DNA of 64,000 nt, from NCBI RefSeq assembly GCF_030419005.1, contig NZ_CP106951.1, positions 5,391,963 to 5,455,962 on the forward strand, written 5' to 3'. Origin of the DNA: Eleftheria terrae. Its GTDB lineage: Bacteria; Pseudomonadota; Gammaproteobacteria; Burkholderiales; Burkholderiaceae_C. The position numbers and the translations under genes are program-made. Under the pieces are notes generated by a model. The model was given only the letters and a program-made list of their open reading frames with translations. It was not told the origin of the DNA and did not search any database. This document shows positions 40,150-48,444 of this stretch, one piece after another (position 1 is the first letter of the stretch; each line of letters opens with the position of its first letter).

Positions 40150-41370
40150 ATGACGATCGCCTTTCGCGCCGGCTCAGTGCTGGCGTTGCTGTTTCACACT
40201 GTCGTCAGCGCCGACGTCGACGTTCTTGTCGCCGTTGAACCAAGTCTCAAGAAGGAGGCGTTGTCCGTTCACGGGCGTGCATTGGAAGAGAAGCTGCATC
40301 AGGCTCTCGGGTACAGGGTGTCTGTATCGCATAGCGAAGACCTTGGGGACTCTATGCGGGCCACACGTACAGCAGAATACGACGTATTTGTTGGCCCCCC
40401 TCAAGTGGCCGCTTCGGCGATGGCACACGGTTACGACCTGCTGGGTGCCAACAGTCCCGAGGAATCGTTCGTGCTTGTTGCTCGCAAGGACATGGCCTCT
40501 GTCATCAACTTGCGTGGCAGATCTGCGTACCTGCCTCCTCAGGATTCCATCTACACCTACGTCACACGGGGCATGTTGAACGCGCACGGCGTGAGTTTTG
40601 CGGAGCTCCGGCAGATCGAGTACCGACGGTATCCGCAAGCGGGGCTAATCGCGGTAGGACTGGGCTTCTCCGACGTCACCGCTGCCCGCCTGACCGAGTG
40701 GGAAGCGTGGGCCAATGAAAACCCTGACAAGGCCGCCTCGTTGAAAGTAATGGCTACGTCGAGCCCAGTCCCTGGGGGCTATTCTGTGGTCGTTCGGCAG
40801 ACGCTTCCCGCCGAAACTCGTGCAGCGCTCGCGCGCTGGTTCCAGGAACAGTCTGAATCCGTTGGGTTGAAGAGAGTGGCCTTCCAGCCGGAGGCGGCGC
40901 TGTACAAGATGGTTGGAGAGCTAGGCCACTTCACACCTACGTCGCTTCCCGGCGCTGAAGTGGTGGACGCGCAGCAAGTGAGGGAACTGCTCGCCAAGGG
41001 AGCAGTGATCGTTGACACGCGCAGCGAGAAGGAGTTCACCACGAAGCGCATTCCGCAAGCCATCCTTGCCTCATACGTTGAAAAGTCGCTGAAGGACGTC
41101 GCCTTCGACCCAAATGTCGACAACTTCAAGGCCTTGCATAGGCTCGATAAGGCATTGCCTACGATCTTTGCCTGCAACGGTCCGGAGTGCTGGAAGTCAT
41201 ACAAGGCCAGCAAAGCCGCAATAGCGCTAGGTTTCAAGAAGGTGTACTGGTTCCGGGGAGGCTTGCCCGCATGGGAAGCAGCAGGGTATGCGATTGCCCC
41301 TGCGCCGGGCAAGATGGCTGAGGCGAACGAGGTGCCGCCACAGCAGTCCGAGACGCACGCGATCCAGTGA
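40150..41370 (+). CDS. Exported PhnD-like binding protein fused to a rhodanese domain
   Basis: 406 residues from the ATG at 40150 (AAGGGAGAG upstream). A signal peptide (about 1-20) is followed by a periplasmic binding fold of the PhnD/phosphonate-type family at about 22-262 (VLVAVEPSLKKEALSVHGR, EYDVFVGPPQVAASAMAHGY, GLGFSDVTAARL). A rhodanese domain at about 270-385 has VDTRSEKEF and the active loop ACNGPECWKSY, with C342 and C347, then VYWFRGGLPAWEAAGY. No transporter genes adjoin it. It could bind a sulfur compound or anion and transfer sulfur, or act as a redox protein. This is inference; codon use suggests acquisition. Confidence 0.8.
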   Translation: MTIAFRAGSVLALLFHTVVSADVDVLVAVEPSLKKEALSVHGRALEEKLHQALGYRVSVSHSEDLGDSMRATRTAEYDVFVGPPQVAASAMAHGYDLLGANSPEESFVLVARKDMASVINLRGRSAYLPPQDSIYTYVTRGMLNAHGVSFAELRQIEYRRYPQAGLIAVGLGFSDVTAARLTEWEAWANENPDKAASLKVMATSSPVPGGYSVVVRQTLPAETRAALARWFQEQSESVGLKRVAFQPEAALYKMVGELGHFTPTSLPGAEVVDAQQVRELLAKGAVIVDTRSEKEFTTKRIPQAILASYVEKSLKDVAFDPNVDNFKALHRLDKALPTIFACNGPECWKSYKASKAAIALGFKKVYWFRGGLPAWEAAGYAIAPAPGKMAEANEVPPQQSETHAIQ

Positions 41371-41767
41371 GGCCGCAACTGATCGGGTGCGTAGGCACGA
41401 GCGGGTGGTTGCTGGGCGACCGGCCACACAAGCCGTTGATGGTCTGCGCCAGTGCACTACCGTGGCTGTTGTTCTTCGCGCCTACTCGTGGTTGGCTGTG
41501 ACCGTCGCACAGCCTCTCTGTGGAGCGGATGCTGACGTAGCGCGAGCGCCCGTCCTAGTGGCCTAGGGGCTTGTCGTCGACACTCGGCTGGCGAGCGGTA
41601 CAGCGTCTGCCGCAGCGCATCTAGGGCGAAGTCGCTGTGCGCCGAGTGCCTTGAGCGCCAGCCGACGATATGCCGGGCGAAGGTTTCGACAACGAAGGGG
41701 CGTAGACAAATCCGTCAGGGGTCGGCACACGGACGGTGTCGCTTGCCGGCAGCTGGATCGGCCGATC
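41371..41767. other. Gap with no recognisable gene
   Basis: About 400 bp after the rhodanese fusion gene. No supported coding frame or terminator was identified. Confidence 0.5.
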
Positions 41768-42019
41768 GGACTCGCGCTTGAGATCCTTTGATGCACTGCG
41801 CCTCATCGTCGTCGTGCCCTGAGGCCTGCTTGGAGGCGACCTCCCACCGTATGCGCCGGTCCAGCAGCGTCTGTGGCATCCAGCCGGCCTCCAGCGCAAC
41901 CGATTCAAGTGCGCCCCACGGCGATGTGCATCCGCGCGCTGATCTGGCAGCATGCGCGCCGCGCGCTTCCGAGCCTCCGCTGGAGGTCGCGTAGGTTCTC
42001 CATCGCTCCATCTTCTCAA
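41768..42019 (-). pseudogene. Decayed IS3-family orfA fragment
   Basis: Pieces of an IS3-type OrfA helix-turn-helix protein occur in order but in two frames: PPAEARKRAARMLPDQRADA, then SPWGALESVALEAGWMPQTLLDR in another frame, then DDDEAQCIK and DLKRES back in the first. The intact proteins read roughly as WAAL-SVA-KAG-PQTLL followed by EAQRIKDLKREN. There are at least two frameshifts and no orfB. It marks the right part of the accessory segment. Confidence 0.6.
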
Positions 42020-42063
42020 GAGCCGGAGCCTCCAGCTCCGGGGCGGTTCACCCTGCCTCTGTA

Positions 42064-42091
42064 AGAAAGAAAAGCCACCCGAAGGTGGCTT
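42064..42091 (-). terminator. Terminator of the PEP-CTERM gene
   Basis: On the minus strand, stem AAGCCACC/GGTGGCTT with a TTCG tetraloop runs into TTTTCTTTCTT. It lies 48 bp after the stop codon of the PEP-CTERM gene. Confidence 0.88.
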
Positions 42092-42139
42092 GTCGGTTCT
42101 ATCGACGGCCCTCGAGGCCTGCTCGATATGTGGCAGGTC

Positions 42140-42907
42140 TCAGGCCTGTGCTTGGGCTTGCCGAGCCTTGCGGGCGCGGTGCAGCATCAGCCCGACCAGG
42201 CCCAGGCCCATCAGCGCATAGCTCTCCGGCTCGGGCACCGGCACCACTTCACCAGCGATCTCTACCGAAGCCGACAGGGTTGCCCATTGGGCTTCACCGG
42301 TGGTGTTGCTGTAGGTGAGCGTGAGCTGGCGCGACAGCGTGTCGAAGGTCGTCCCGGCGCCGGCCGAGACCTCGATCGCATCGTTCAGCTGGCGGCTGCC
42401 CACGGTGAGGTTCAGTCCTGCAAAGGCGCTTGCGCCGAAGCAGGAGGAGGCACAGAGGTAATCCGTGGCCGCAGACAGGAAGGCATCGGCCGACAGCGTC
42501 ACGCTGGTCTTCGGAGGAATCAGGAACAGCAGGCCGGGCGCCTTGATGTCGCGCGAAGTGAAGGCCGCGTAGGCCGCTCCGGCGGTCGTCACGTCAGCCG
42601 TGGCCTCCAGCAAGCCTTCGGCCCAGTCCGCCTCGGCGGCAATGCTGGCCCCGGGGCGTTCGAGGCCAAGGGTGTCCGGTGCGCCGCTGAGGTCGCGCCC
42701 GAGGTTGGTCGGCGACTGGCCCGGCACGATGTACGAGAGTTCGCTCCGGCCAACGTTCTGGCTCCACGCGGGGCTCGGCACATGCGTGTCGGTGGTGTCC
42801 AGATCGACCACGCTGATGGCCAGATTCGACAGGCGGGCAGTCGCCGTGTCAGCCATGGCGACGGGCAGAGTGAGCGCAAGAGCCAGTCCTGCGACGACAT
42901 TTTTCAT
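42140..42907 (-). CDS. PEP-CTERM sorting domain protein
   Basis: 255 residues from the ATG at 42907 (AAGGGAG upstream). A signal peptide (1-20, ending VAMA) is followed by a Ser/Thr/Ala-rich body of unknown fold, with one cysteine pair in YLCASSCFG. The C-terminal sorting signal has VPEPESYALMGLGLVGLMLHRARKA: the PEP motif, a membrane helix and a basic tail. Such proteins are processed by exosortase (not in this window) and are often tied to extracellular polysaccharide. The actual function is unknown. The 5' leader has a GC hairpin. Confidence 0.88.
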   Translation of the reverse strand: MKNVVAGLALALTLPVAMADTATARLSNLAISVVDLDTTDTHVPSPAWSQNVGRSELSYIVPGQSPTNLGRDLSGAPDTLGLERPGASIAAEADWAEGLLEATADVTTAGAAYAAFTSRDIKAPGLLFLIPPKTSVTLSADAFLSAATDYLCASSCFGASAFAGLNLTVGSRQLNDAIEVSAGAGTTFDTLSRQLTLTYSNTTGEAQWATLSASVEIAGEVVPVPEPESYALMGLGLVGLMLHRARKARQAQAQA

Positions 42908-43255
42908 GAATGCTCCCTTGACAAGAAGACCGCCCCTGAAGGGCGGCGGGGTCGCGAGCTGCCCGGAGGACAGCGTGTCCATCCTTCCGTCAAGAAGGAT
43001 GGTCGGTGCGGCCGAACCACATCGAACAGCGGCCGGCAGGATTCTGCTTGCGGTTGCCCTACTGAAGGTAAGGGAATGTTCTGGCTGGCTGGGTGGCTCC
43101 CAGCCAGCCTTCCCCGCCAGGGGATGCCGCGTGATGCGGCGACGCTGTTGCTCGCTGTTGCAGTGAGCGAGAGGGCGTCCGACGAGCGGGCGCCGGCCGG
43201 AGATGAAGGGCAGGATGCCTCACCGGCAGCCGACACGCGTCACCGGTCACCCGCC
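42908..43255. other. Leader and non-coding region upstream of the PEP-CTERM gene
   Basis: No gene is seen. It contains hairpins CCGCCC/GGGCGG at 42932-42948, CCATCCTT/AAGGATGG at 42979-43002, and a stronger one at 43083-43109. The first lies in the leader close to the ribosome site of the PEP-CTERM gene. Confidence 0.55.
43083..43109. repeat. Perfect 11-bp inverted repeat
   Basis: GGCTGGCTGGG and CCCAGCCAGCC flank a 5-base loop. There is no T run on either side, so it is unlikely to be a terminator. Confidence 0.85.
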
Positions 43256-43297
43256 ACTCGCTACTTGCTACTTGCTACTTGCTACTTGCTACTCGCA
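43256..43297. repeat. Tandem heptamer array (ACTTGCT)
   Basis: Six 7-bp units: four perfect ACTTGCT flanked by ACTCGCT and ACTCGCA variants. Non-coding. Confidence 0.95.
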
Positions 43298-43310
43298 CGC
43301 GCGACGCACC

Positions 43311-43422
43311 AAGAGCCAAGAGCCAAGAGCCAAGAGCCAAGAGCCAAGAGCCATGAGCCATGAGCCATGAGTCATGAGTCATGAGTCATGAGTCATGAGT
43401 CATGAGTCGCGAGTCGCGAGTT
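43311..43422. repeat. Tandem heptamer array (AAGAGCC to ATGAGTC to GCGAGTC)
   Basis: Nearly sixteen 7-bp units that change stepwise along the array: six AAGAGCC, two ATGAGCC, six ATGAGTC, then GCGAGTC and a partial unit. The pattern suggests successive point changes followed by slippage expansion. The remaining bases to 43552 show no gene. Confidence 0.95.
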
Positions 43423-43552
43423 GTGGGCCGCGGCTCACGGCGACGCCCACCAGCGAGGAGCCGACGGCTGCCAACTGCTGGCCCAGCCGCGCCACAGAGG
43501 CTGTGTCATCGGTAACTCTGCGCTGTCGCAGTTGGCCGCTCTGGGGTACCCG

Positions 43553-44026
43553 TCAGTGCGAGTGCGCAGAATGGCCGGTGCGAGGTGCGTCTGCGGCAGG
43601 CGCGCCGACCTTCATCTGCACCGTCACTTCGCCAGCCTTCTCGAACCGCAGCGTCAAGGGCACGGTGTCGCCGGCCTTCAACGGGGCTTTGAGGCCGAAG
43701 AACATCACATGCAGGCCGCCCGGCTTGAGTTCCACCTTCTGTCCGGCAGGCAGGTCGATGGCCTCGACATGGCGCATGCGCATCACGGGCCCTTCCATCT
43801 TCATGCTGTGCAGCTCGGTGGAGCCGGCCACCGGCGTGGCAGCGCCGACCAGCTTGTCGGCGGTGGGGCCCTGGTTCTCCAGCGTCAGGAAACCGCCACC
43901 TGACGTCTGGCCGGCAACGGTCGGGCGGGCCCACGGAGCGTGGACCTGGATGGGCGTCGCGGCGTTGGCCCGGGTGCAGAGCGCCAGGGCACAGGAGGCG
44001 AGGAGGGCGTGAAAGCTGGTTTTCAT
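43553..44026 (-). CDS. Periplasmic copper chaperone PCu(A)C
   Basis: 157 residues with a signal peptide ending near ANA (about 1-22). The family Cu(I)-binding motif H(M)X10MX21HXM is fully present: H73, M84, H106 and M108 in ELHSMKMEGPVMRMRHVE and GGLHVMFFG. A His-rich tail (HSAHSH) could bind more metal. PCu(A)C proteins deliver copper to cytochrome oxidase CuA or cbb3 centres in the periplasm. It is the last gene of the minus-strand module. Confidence 0.93.
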   Translation of the reverse strand: MKTSFHALLASCALALCTRANAATPIQVHAPWARPTVAGQTSGGGFLTLENQGPTADKLVGAATPVAGSTELHSMKMEGPVMRMRHVEAIDLPAGQKVELKPGGLHVMFFGLKAPLKAGDTVPLTLRFEKAGEVTVQMKVGAPAADAPRTGHSAHSH

Positions 44027-44066
44027 GGAGAGGTCCCTTTTCAGGTGAGGAGAGAGGAGAGGTGGT

Positions 44067-45416
44067 TCAGGTCGTCGCCGCAGCGGGACGCCCGTGCCGG
44101 CGCAGGCCGGCCAGTAGTTCGAAGGTGGCAAGGGCCAGCAGGCTCCAGCCGAATACCGGCAAGGCCAGCCCCAGCAACACCGCCGCCAACGCCAGCCACC
44201 ACGGTGCCGCACGCAGCTGCTGCCATTGCAGCGGCGGGGCGGCAAGCCGGCCGCGTGGGCGACGCATCCACCACATGATGAGGCCGGACACGACCGAGAA
44301 CAGGGTGCCGAGGGCCACCCCTGCCAGCACCAGCTGGTTCCATAGGCCGAACTCGCCTCGATGGAACGGAATGCCGACCGCGGTGGCCTTGGGCAACAGG
44401 GCGAAGTCGGACCAGCCGGTGCGAAACAGCACGGCGCCGGAATAGCTGTCGAGCACCAGGCTGAAGCGACGGGTGGGCTGGCTGCGGTCGAAGTTCTCGA
44501 TGCGCCAGACGCCGTCGGGGCGCTCGGGCGGCGTGAGCTGCATCTGCACGCCGGCCGCCACCGGCCGTGCGCGTTCGTGGATGGCTTGCAGGCTGAGGGG
44601 CGCTGCCGGCGCCGCCGGGGGGGTGGAGCGCAGACCGGGCGGGGCGCTCGGAGTGCGCTGATCCAATGCCTGCTGGGCCAGCCGGAAGTTCTCGCCAGCG
44701 TAGCGCGACCACGTCAGGCCCGTGCTGACGATCACCAGCAGCAGCAGGCTCATCAGGGCGCCGCCCAGCGCATGCAGCTCACGCCAGGCGGCACGCCGGC
44801 CGTGGCCGCGCCGCGGCAGGACGGCTTGCCAGCCGCGTCCGCCGCGTCGCCAGGGCCACCAGAGATACAGCCCGGTCACCAGCATCACCAGCAGCCAGCT
44901 GGCCGCCAGCTCCATGAGCCAGCGCCAGCCGTCACCTTGCAGTGCGGAGGAATGCAGCTTCTTGGTCCAGGTCTTGAAGCGTTGCAGCTCCGCCAGCGAG
45001 CCCACCGGCTGAGCCGTGTAGGGGTCGACATAGACAATGGTGCCGGCCGGCAGGCCGTGATCATGGCCACCTCCGCCGCCATGGTGCTCGTGCGGCGCAC
45101 GCAGGTAGACCTGGGTGGTCTGGCCCGGCTCGATGGGCGGCACCACAAAGCGCAGCGCCTGGTCCGGATAGGCTTGCAGCACGGCGTTCACCTGGTCGTC
45201 GAGAGAGCGGGGCGGGCCGCTCACGCGCACGCGGTCCAGGTCGGCGTGCAGCCAGGCCTCCAGCTGGGGCGAGGCCGTGTAGAGCAGGCCAGTCACTGCC
45301 GCGAATACCAGCAGCGGGGCGACCAGCAGGCCGGCCCAGAAATGCAGGCGCCACAACAAGGGGGCGAGGGTGGCAGGCGCGGGGGCTGCGGCAGAGGGGT
45401 TGGAGGTAGACATCAT
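44067..45416 (-). CDS. PepSY domain membrane protein (PepSY-TM)
   Basis: 449 residues. Four or more membrane helices (about 25-50, 170-190, 215-240, 375-400 and a C-terminal one). The N-terminal pattern LLWRLHFWAGLLVAPLLVFAAVTGLLY and the later LHRGEFGLWN-like FHRGEFGLWNQL are characteristic. A His-rich insert (EHHGGGGGHDHG) lies in the periplasmic part near 115-127 and may bind metal. Related proteins sit beside TonB-dependent receptors and are thought to reduce or process imported metal chelates. The gene starts 33 bp after the receptor gene. Confidence 0.88.
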   Translation of the reverse strand: MMSTSNPSAAAPAPATLAPLLWRLHFWAGLLVAPLLVFAAVTGLLYTASPQLEAWLHADLDRVRVSGPPRSLDDQVNAVLQAYPDQALRFVVPPIEPGQTTQVYLRAPHEHHGGGGGHDHGLPAGTIVYVDPYTAQPVGSLAELQRFKTWTKKLHSSALQGDGWRWLMELAASWLLVMLVTGLYLWWPWRRGGRGWQAVLPRRGHGRRAAWRELHALGGALMSLLLLVIVSTGLTWSRYAGENFRLAQQALDQRTPSAPPGLRSTPPAAPAAPLSLQAIHERARPVAAGVQMQLTPPERPDGVWRIENFDRSQPTRRFSLVLDSYSGAVLFRTGWSDFALLPKATAVGIPFHRGEFGLWNQLVLAGVALGTLFSVVSGLIMWWMRRPRGRLAAPPLQWQQLRAAPWWLALAAVLLGLALPVFGWSLLALATFELLAGLRRHGRPAAATT

Positions 45417-45449
45417 GTGCTTGCTGGCCGGTTCAGGAGGATGAGGCGC

Positions 45450-47756
45450 TCAGCGCGTCCAGCGCAACTCGGCAAGGAGCGTGCGCCCGGGGTAGGGGTG
45501 CGACTGCCAGGCGCGCTGATCGGTCAGGTTGTCGATGCCGAGAGCCAGCTCCAGCTGCGGCTGCAGCTTCACGCTGCCGCGCAGGTCGAGCTGGGTCAGC
45601 CGCGACACGCCGCCGTAGACATCGGGCTGGATGTCGCTGTTGTCGCTGGTGTTGTAGGCGCGTCCGCTGTGGCGCAGGGCGAGGCTGGTGGTCCAGCGCT
45701 CGTTCGCACGCCAGGCGGCAACCACGCTGGCGCGCAGGCGTGGCACCCGCGGCCAGTACTTGCCCACGCTGCGCGGGTCGCGCGCATTGGCGGCCACCTT
45801 GCTGCGGGCCAGTGCGACATTGGCATCGAGCGAGAGGCCGCGCGCTGGCCAGTCCTGGGCTTGCCACGTCAGCTCGATGCCGCGGGTGCGGACGCGGTCG
45901 ACGTTGCTGACCCAGTCGATCTGGGCGCTCACGTCGTTCTGTCGCAGGATGGCGTCCTGCACGTCGTCCTGGAACAGCGAGGCGCGCAGCAGGTGGCGCT
46001 GCCAGCCGTACTCGGCCGACAGCTCCAGCGCGTCCGCGCGCTCGGGGGCGAGGCGAGGATCGCTGCTGGTCTTGCGCCCGTTCGCCGCGATGCTGCCGTT
46101 GTACAGCTCCTCCACGTTGGGAAAGCGCACGCCGCGCCCGGCACTGGCTTTCAGCAGGAGGTCGGGCGTGGCCCACCAGGCGAGCGAGGCCTTGGGGGAG
46201 CTGCCGTGCAGGCGGCGCGACGGGTAACGGGGCTCCGGCTCGCTGCCCGGGAATTTCTGTTGCCCGTCCCCGGCCTCGAAGCGTTCCCAGCGCACGCCCC
46301 AGGTGAGCTTGAGATCGGGGCGCAGGCGCCAAACGTCCTGGCCATAGAGGGCCACGACCCGGGTGCGGCCGCGGTAGTACTGGTCCGGCTGCCCCGGGCC
46401 GCCACGCCAGTCGGCCGTGCGGTCCACCGTGCTGTGCAGTCGATAGGCATTGCGGTGCAGTCCGAACGTCAGCGCGTGGCGGCCGCCGGCGAGGTCGTCC
46501 GCCGCCGGCGTGTAGGTGGTCACCAGTTCGGCGGTGTTCCAGCCGGTGCCGTCGCGCCGGGTCACGGAGCCAGCGCCGCCGGCGCCCGCCTGCGGGTCGG
46601 GCTGTGTGGCCTGGCGCTGCCGGTCTTCGATGATGCGGTAGCCGGACAGCACCAGCGTGGTGTTCCAGCCGGTGTCGTGTTGCGTCTTCAGCCTCAGCCC
46701 GGCCTGCAGGTGCCGCTCATCGCGGCGTGAAGGGGCGAGCGCGGTCGCCGGCAACTCGAAGCGCTGCGCGCCGTCGCTCACCAGTCCACGCCACACCGCC
46801 TGGCCGCTGCCATCTCGCAGGAAGCTGAGGTTGCGGGTCTGGCTGCGCTGTGTCCAGTGGGCCAGCAGGAGGTCGCCAGCCAGGGCACGGTCGAGCGTCT
46901 GGCCCAGACGCAACTTGACCGTCTGCTGCACCGTGTGGTCGATGGCGCCTGCGCCGGCGCCCAGCAGGGCCCGCCGCAAGCCCCGGGGATCGGTGTCGTA
47001 GCGCACGCCGGTGACCGGCGTGGCGGGGCCGGAGCGTGGCTCGGGGAAGCGGCCGGCCGCGTCGGCCGTCACCGCCTGGTACTGCATGGGCTGCGAGGTG
47101 GCGTCCTGGCGGTTCAGGTCCACGGTGTACCAGAGGCCGCTGCCCAGGCGGTCGCCGAGGTGGGCGCTCTGCTGGTGGCCATCGTAGTGGTCGGCATGGC
47201 CATACGCGTCGAAGTGCTGGCGGAAGCGGCTCAGGCGCACCGCGGCCTCGAAGGCGCGCGGCCGGCGTTCGGTGACCGCCACCGTGGTGCCGATCGAGTT
47301 CCCCGGATAAAGCGCCGAGAACGGGCCGTAGAGCACGTCGACGCGCTCCACCGACTCGGGCGTCAACATGTTCCAGCGGGGCGCGTCGAAACGGCCGAGG
47401 AAGTTGGAGATCAGGAAGCCGTCCACGTACACCAGGGCGCGGGACGGTTGGAGTGTGCCGAAGCTGCGGCCACCGATGAGCGCGTTGCGGTCGCCGCTGT
47501 AGCGCTTGCGCAGCGTGGTGCTGGGCAGGTACTTGAGCGCGTCCTCGGGGTTCACCAGGTTCTGCTCACGCAGTTGTACGGCCGACTTGCCGGCGCTGCT
47601 GTGCGGCAGGTCGGGCGATGGGGCGGACGAACGGGCACCGGTGACAAGCACCGGCTCAAGGTGCTGCTGCTGTTGGCTGTCGTCAGCCGCGGCTGCGCGA
47701 ACGGCAGGGGCGGCCGCAAGGGCCGCCGCCAGCAGGGTCTGCAGGGGGCGATGCAT
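45450..47756 (-). CDS. TonB-dependent outer-membrane receptor, probable copper or metal-chelate uptake
   Basis: 768 residues from the ATG at 47756. Signal peptide 1-25 (LAAALAAAPAVRAAAA), then a TonB-box region (EPVLVTGARSS). The plug domain has LVNPEDALKYLPSTTLRKRYSG and RALVYVDGFLISNFLGRF, then ESVERVDVLYGPFSALYPGNSIGTT. A 22-strand barrel runs to the C-terminal ELRWTR. The substrate is not readable from sequence. Neighbouring PCu(A)C, PepSY and DUF2946 genes argue for copper rather than a siderophore, as inference. Confidence 0.9.
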   Translation of the reverse strand: MHRPLQTLLAAALAAAPAVRAAAADDSQQQQHLEPVLVTGARSSAPSPDLPHSSAGKSAVQLREQNLVNPEDALKYLPSTTLRKRYSGDRNALIGGRSFGTLQPSRALVYVDGFLISNFLGRFDAPRWNMLTPESVERVDVLYGPFSALYPGNSIGTTVAVTERRPRAFEAAVRLSRFRQHFDAYGHADHYDGHQQSAHLGDRLGSGLWYTVDLNRQDATSQPMQYQAVTADAAGRFPEPRSGPATPVTGVRYDTDPRGLRRALLGAGAGAIDHTVQQTVKLRLGQTLDRALAGDLLLAHWTQRSQTRNLSFLRDGSGQAVWRGLVSDGAQRFELPATALAPSRRDERHLQAGLRLKTQHDTGWNTTLVLSGYRIIEDRQRQATQPDPQAGAGGAGSVTRRDGTGWNTAELVTTYTPAADDLAGGRHALTFGLHRNAYRLHSTVDRTADWRGGPGQPDQYYRGRTRVVALYGQDVWRLRPDLKLTWGVRWERFEAGDGQQKFPGSEPEPRYPSRRLHGSSPKASLAWWATPDLLLKASAGRGVRFPNVEELYNGSIAANGRKTSSDPRLAPERADALELSAEYGWQRHLLRASLFQDDVQDAILRQNDVSAQIDWVSNVDRVRTRGIELTWQAQDWPARGLSLDANVALARSKVAANARDPRSVGKYWPRVPRLRASVVAAWRANERWTTSLALRHSGRAYNTSDNSDIQPDVYGGVSRLTQLDLRGSVKLQPQLELALGIDNLTDQRAWQSHPYPGRTLLAELRWTR

Positions 47757-47876
47757 GGAGACAATGACGCCTGAACGGGGGCCACGCGCCGAAGAGGGGC
47801 AGGCGCGGCCCGGCATGAAAAGGAGCTGCCGCGGCAAGCAGCCGGGCAGCGGCCCATCCGCGGCGGGCGCGGATCG

Positions 47877-48299
47877 TCAGGCGAGAGAAGGCGGGGGGTG
47901 GTACAGCCGGGCCGACCAGGCCGCGGCCGCGTCGGGCACGGTGGTGCTGGGCGGGGCGGTGGCCGGCGGCAGCCAGTGCGGCGGAACCCGAATGGCGGCA
48001 GCTGGCGCCTGTGCCGGTGCGGCATGCGCCAGCATGCCCGACAACACGCAGTGATCGCTGCCATGCACGGCGGCCGCGCCGTGCGGGTCGGTGTCGGCGG
48101 GCAGGTCGGTGGTGCTGCCGTCGGCCTCCAGCGCGACGGTCTTGATACCGTAGACCGTGCACACCTCGACCAGCGTCTTGCCCTGTTGTTGCGCCGCCGC
48201 CGACGCCAGCAGGGGCACCGCCGCCTTCAGCAGCAGCGCGAAGGCCACAGCCCAGAAGGCAAAGCGGGGATGGCGGCGACGCACGAACATGGCCGGCAT
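47877..48299 (-). CDS. DUF2946 family exported protein
   Basis: 140 residues. The N-terminal hydrophobic segment (FAFWAVAFALLLKAAVPLLASAAA) is a signal or anchor. The body has EVCTVYGIKTVAL and SDHCVLSGMLAHAA, the Cys and His-Cys signature of DUF2946, a domain repeatedly found beside TonB receptors and copper proteins in Proteobacteria. The Cys/His residues could bind Cu. A start three codons later is possible. It is the first gene of the minus-strand copper-like module. Confidence 0.82.
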   Translation of the reverse strand: MPAMFVRRRHPRFAFWAVAFALLLKAAVPLLASAAAQQQGKTLVEVCTVYGIKTVALEADGSTTDLPADTDPHGAAAVHGSDHCVLSGMLAHAAPAQAPAAAIRVPPHWLPPATAPPSTTVPDAAAAWSARLYHPPPSLA

Positions 48300-48444
48300 T
48301 GTGCCTCAAGCACGGTGGGCCTCCACGCGTCTTGCGCCGGCCAACGCTCTGTGACGGCAGTTACCGCAAGAGGGCTCGGCGCCCCCGCCAGGCAAGGCCT
48401 CACCGGGTTGCACAATCGCGCTTTCCTTGTTTGGGAGTGCTTGC

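Noticed and set aside
36210..42060. Intact integrative element with attachment sites
   Set aside because: No integrase gene and no second copy of the tRNA 3' end were found in the window.
42128..43363. Long open frame across the PEP-CTERM gene and heptamer arrays
   Set aside because: It is antisense to the PEP-CTERM gene, and its end is only translated repeat sequence.
43256..43422. Repeat arrays as a possible CRISPR
   Set aside because: Units are 7 bp and contiguous, with no spacers and no cas genes.
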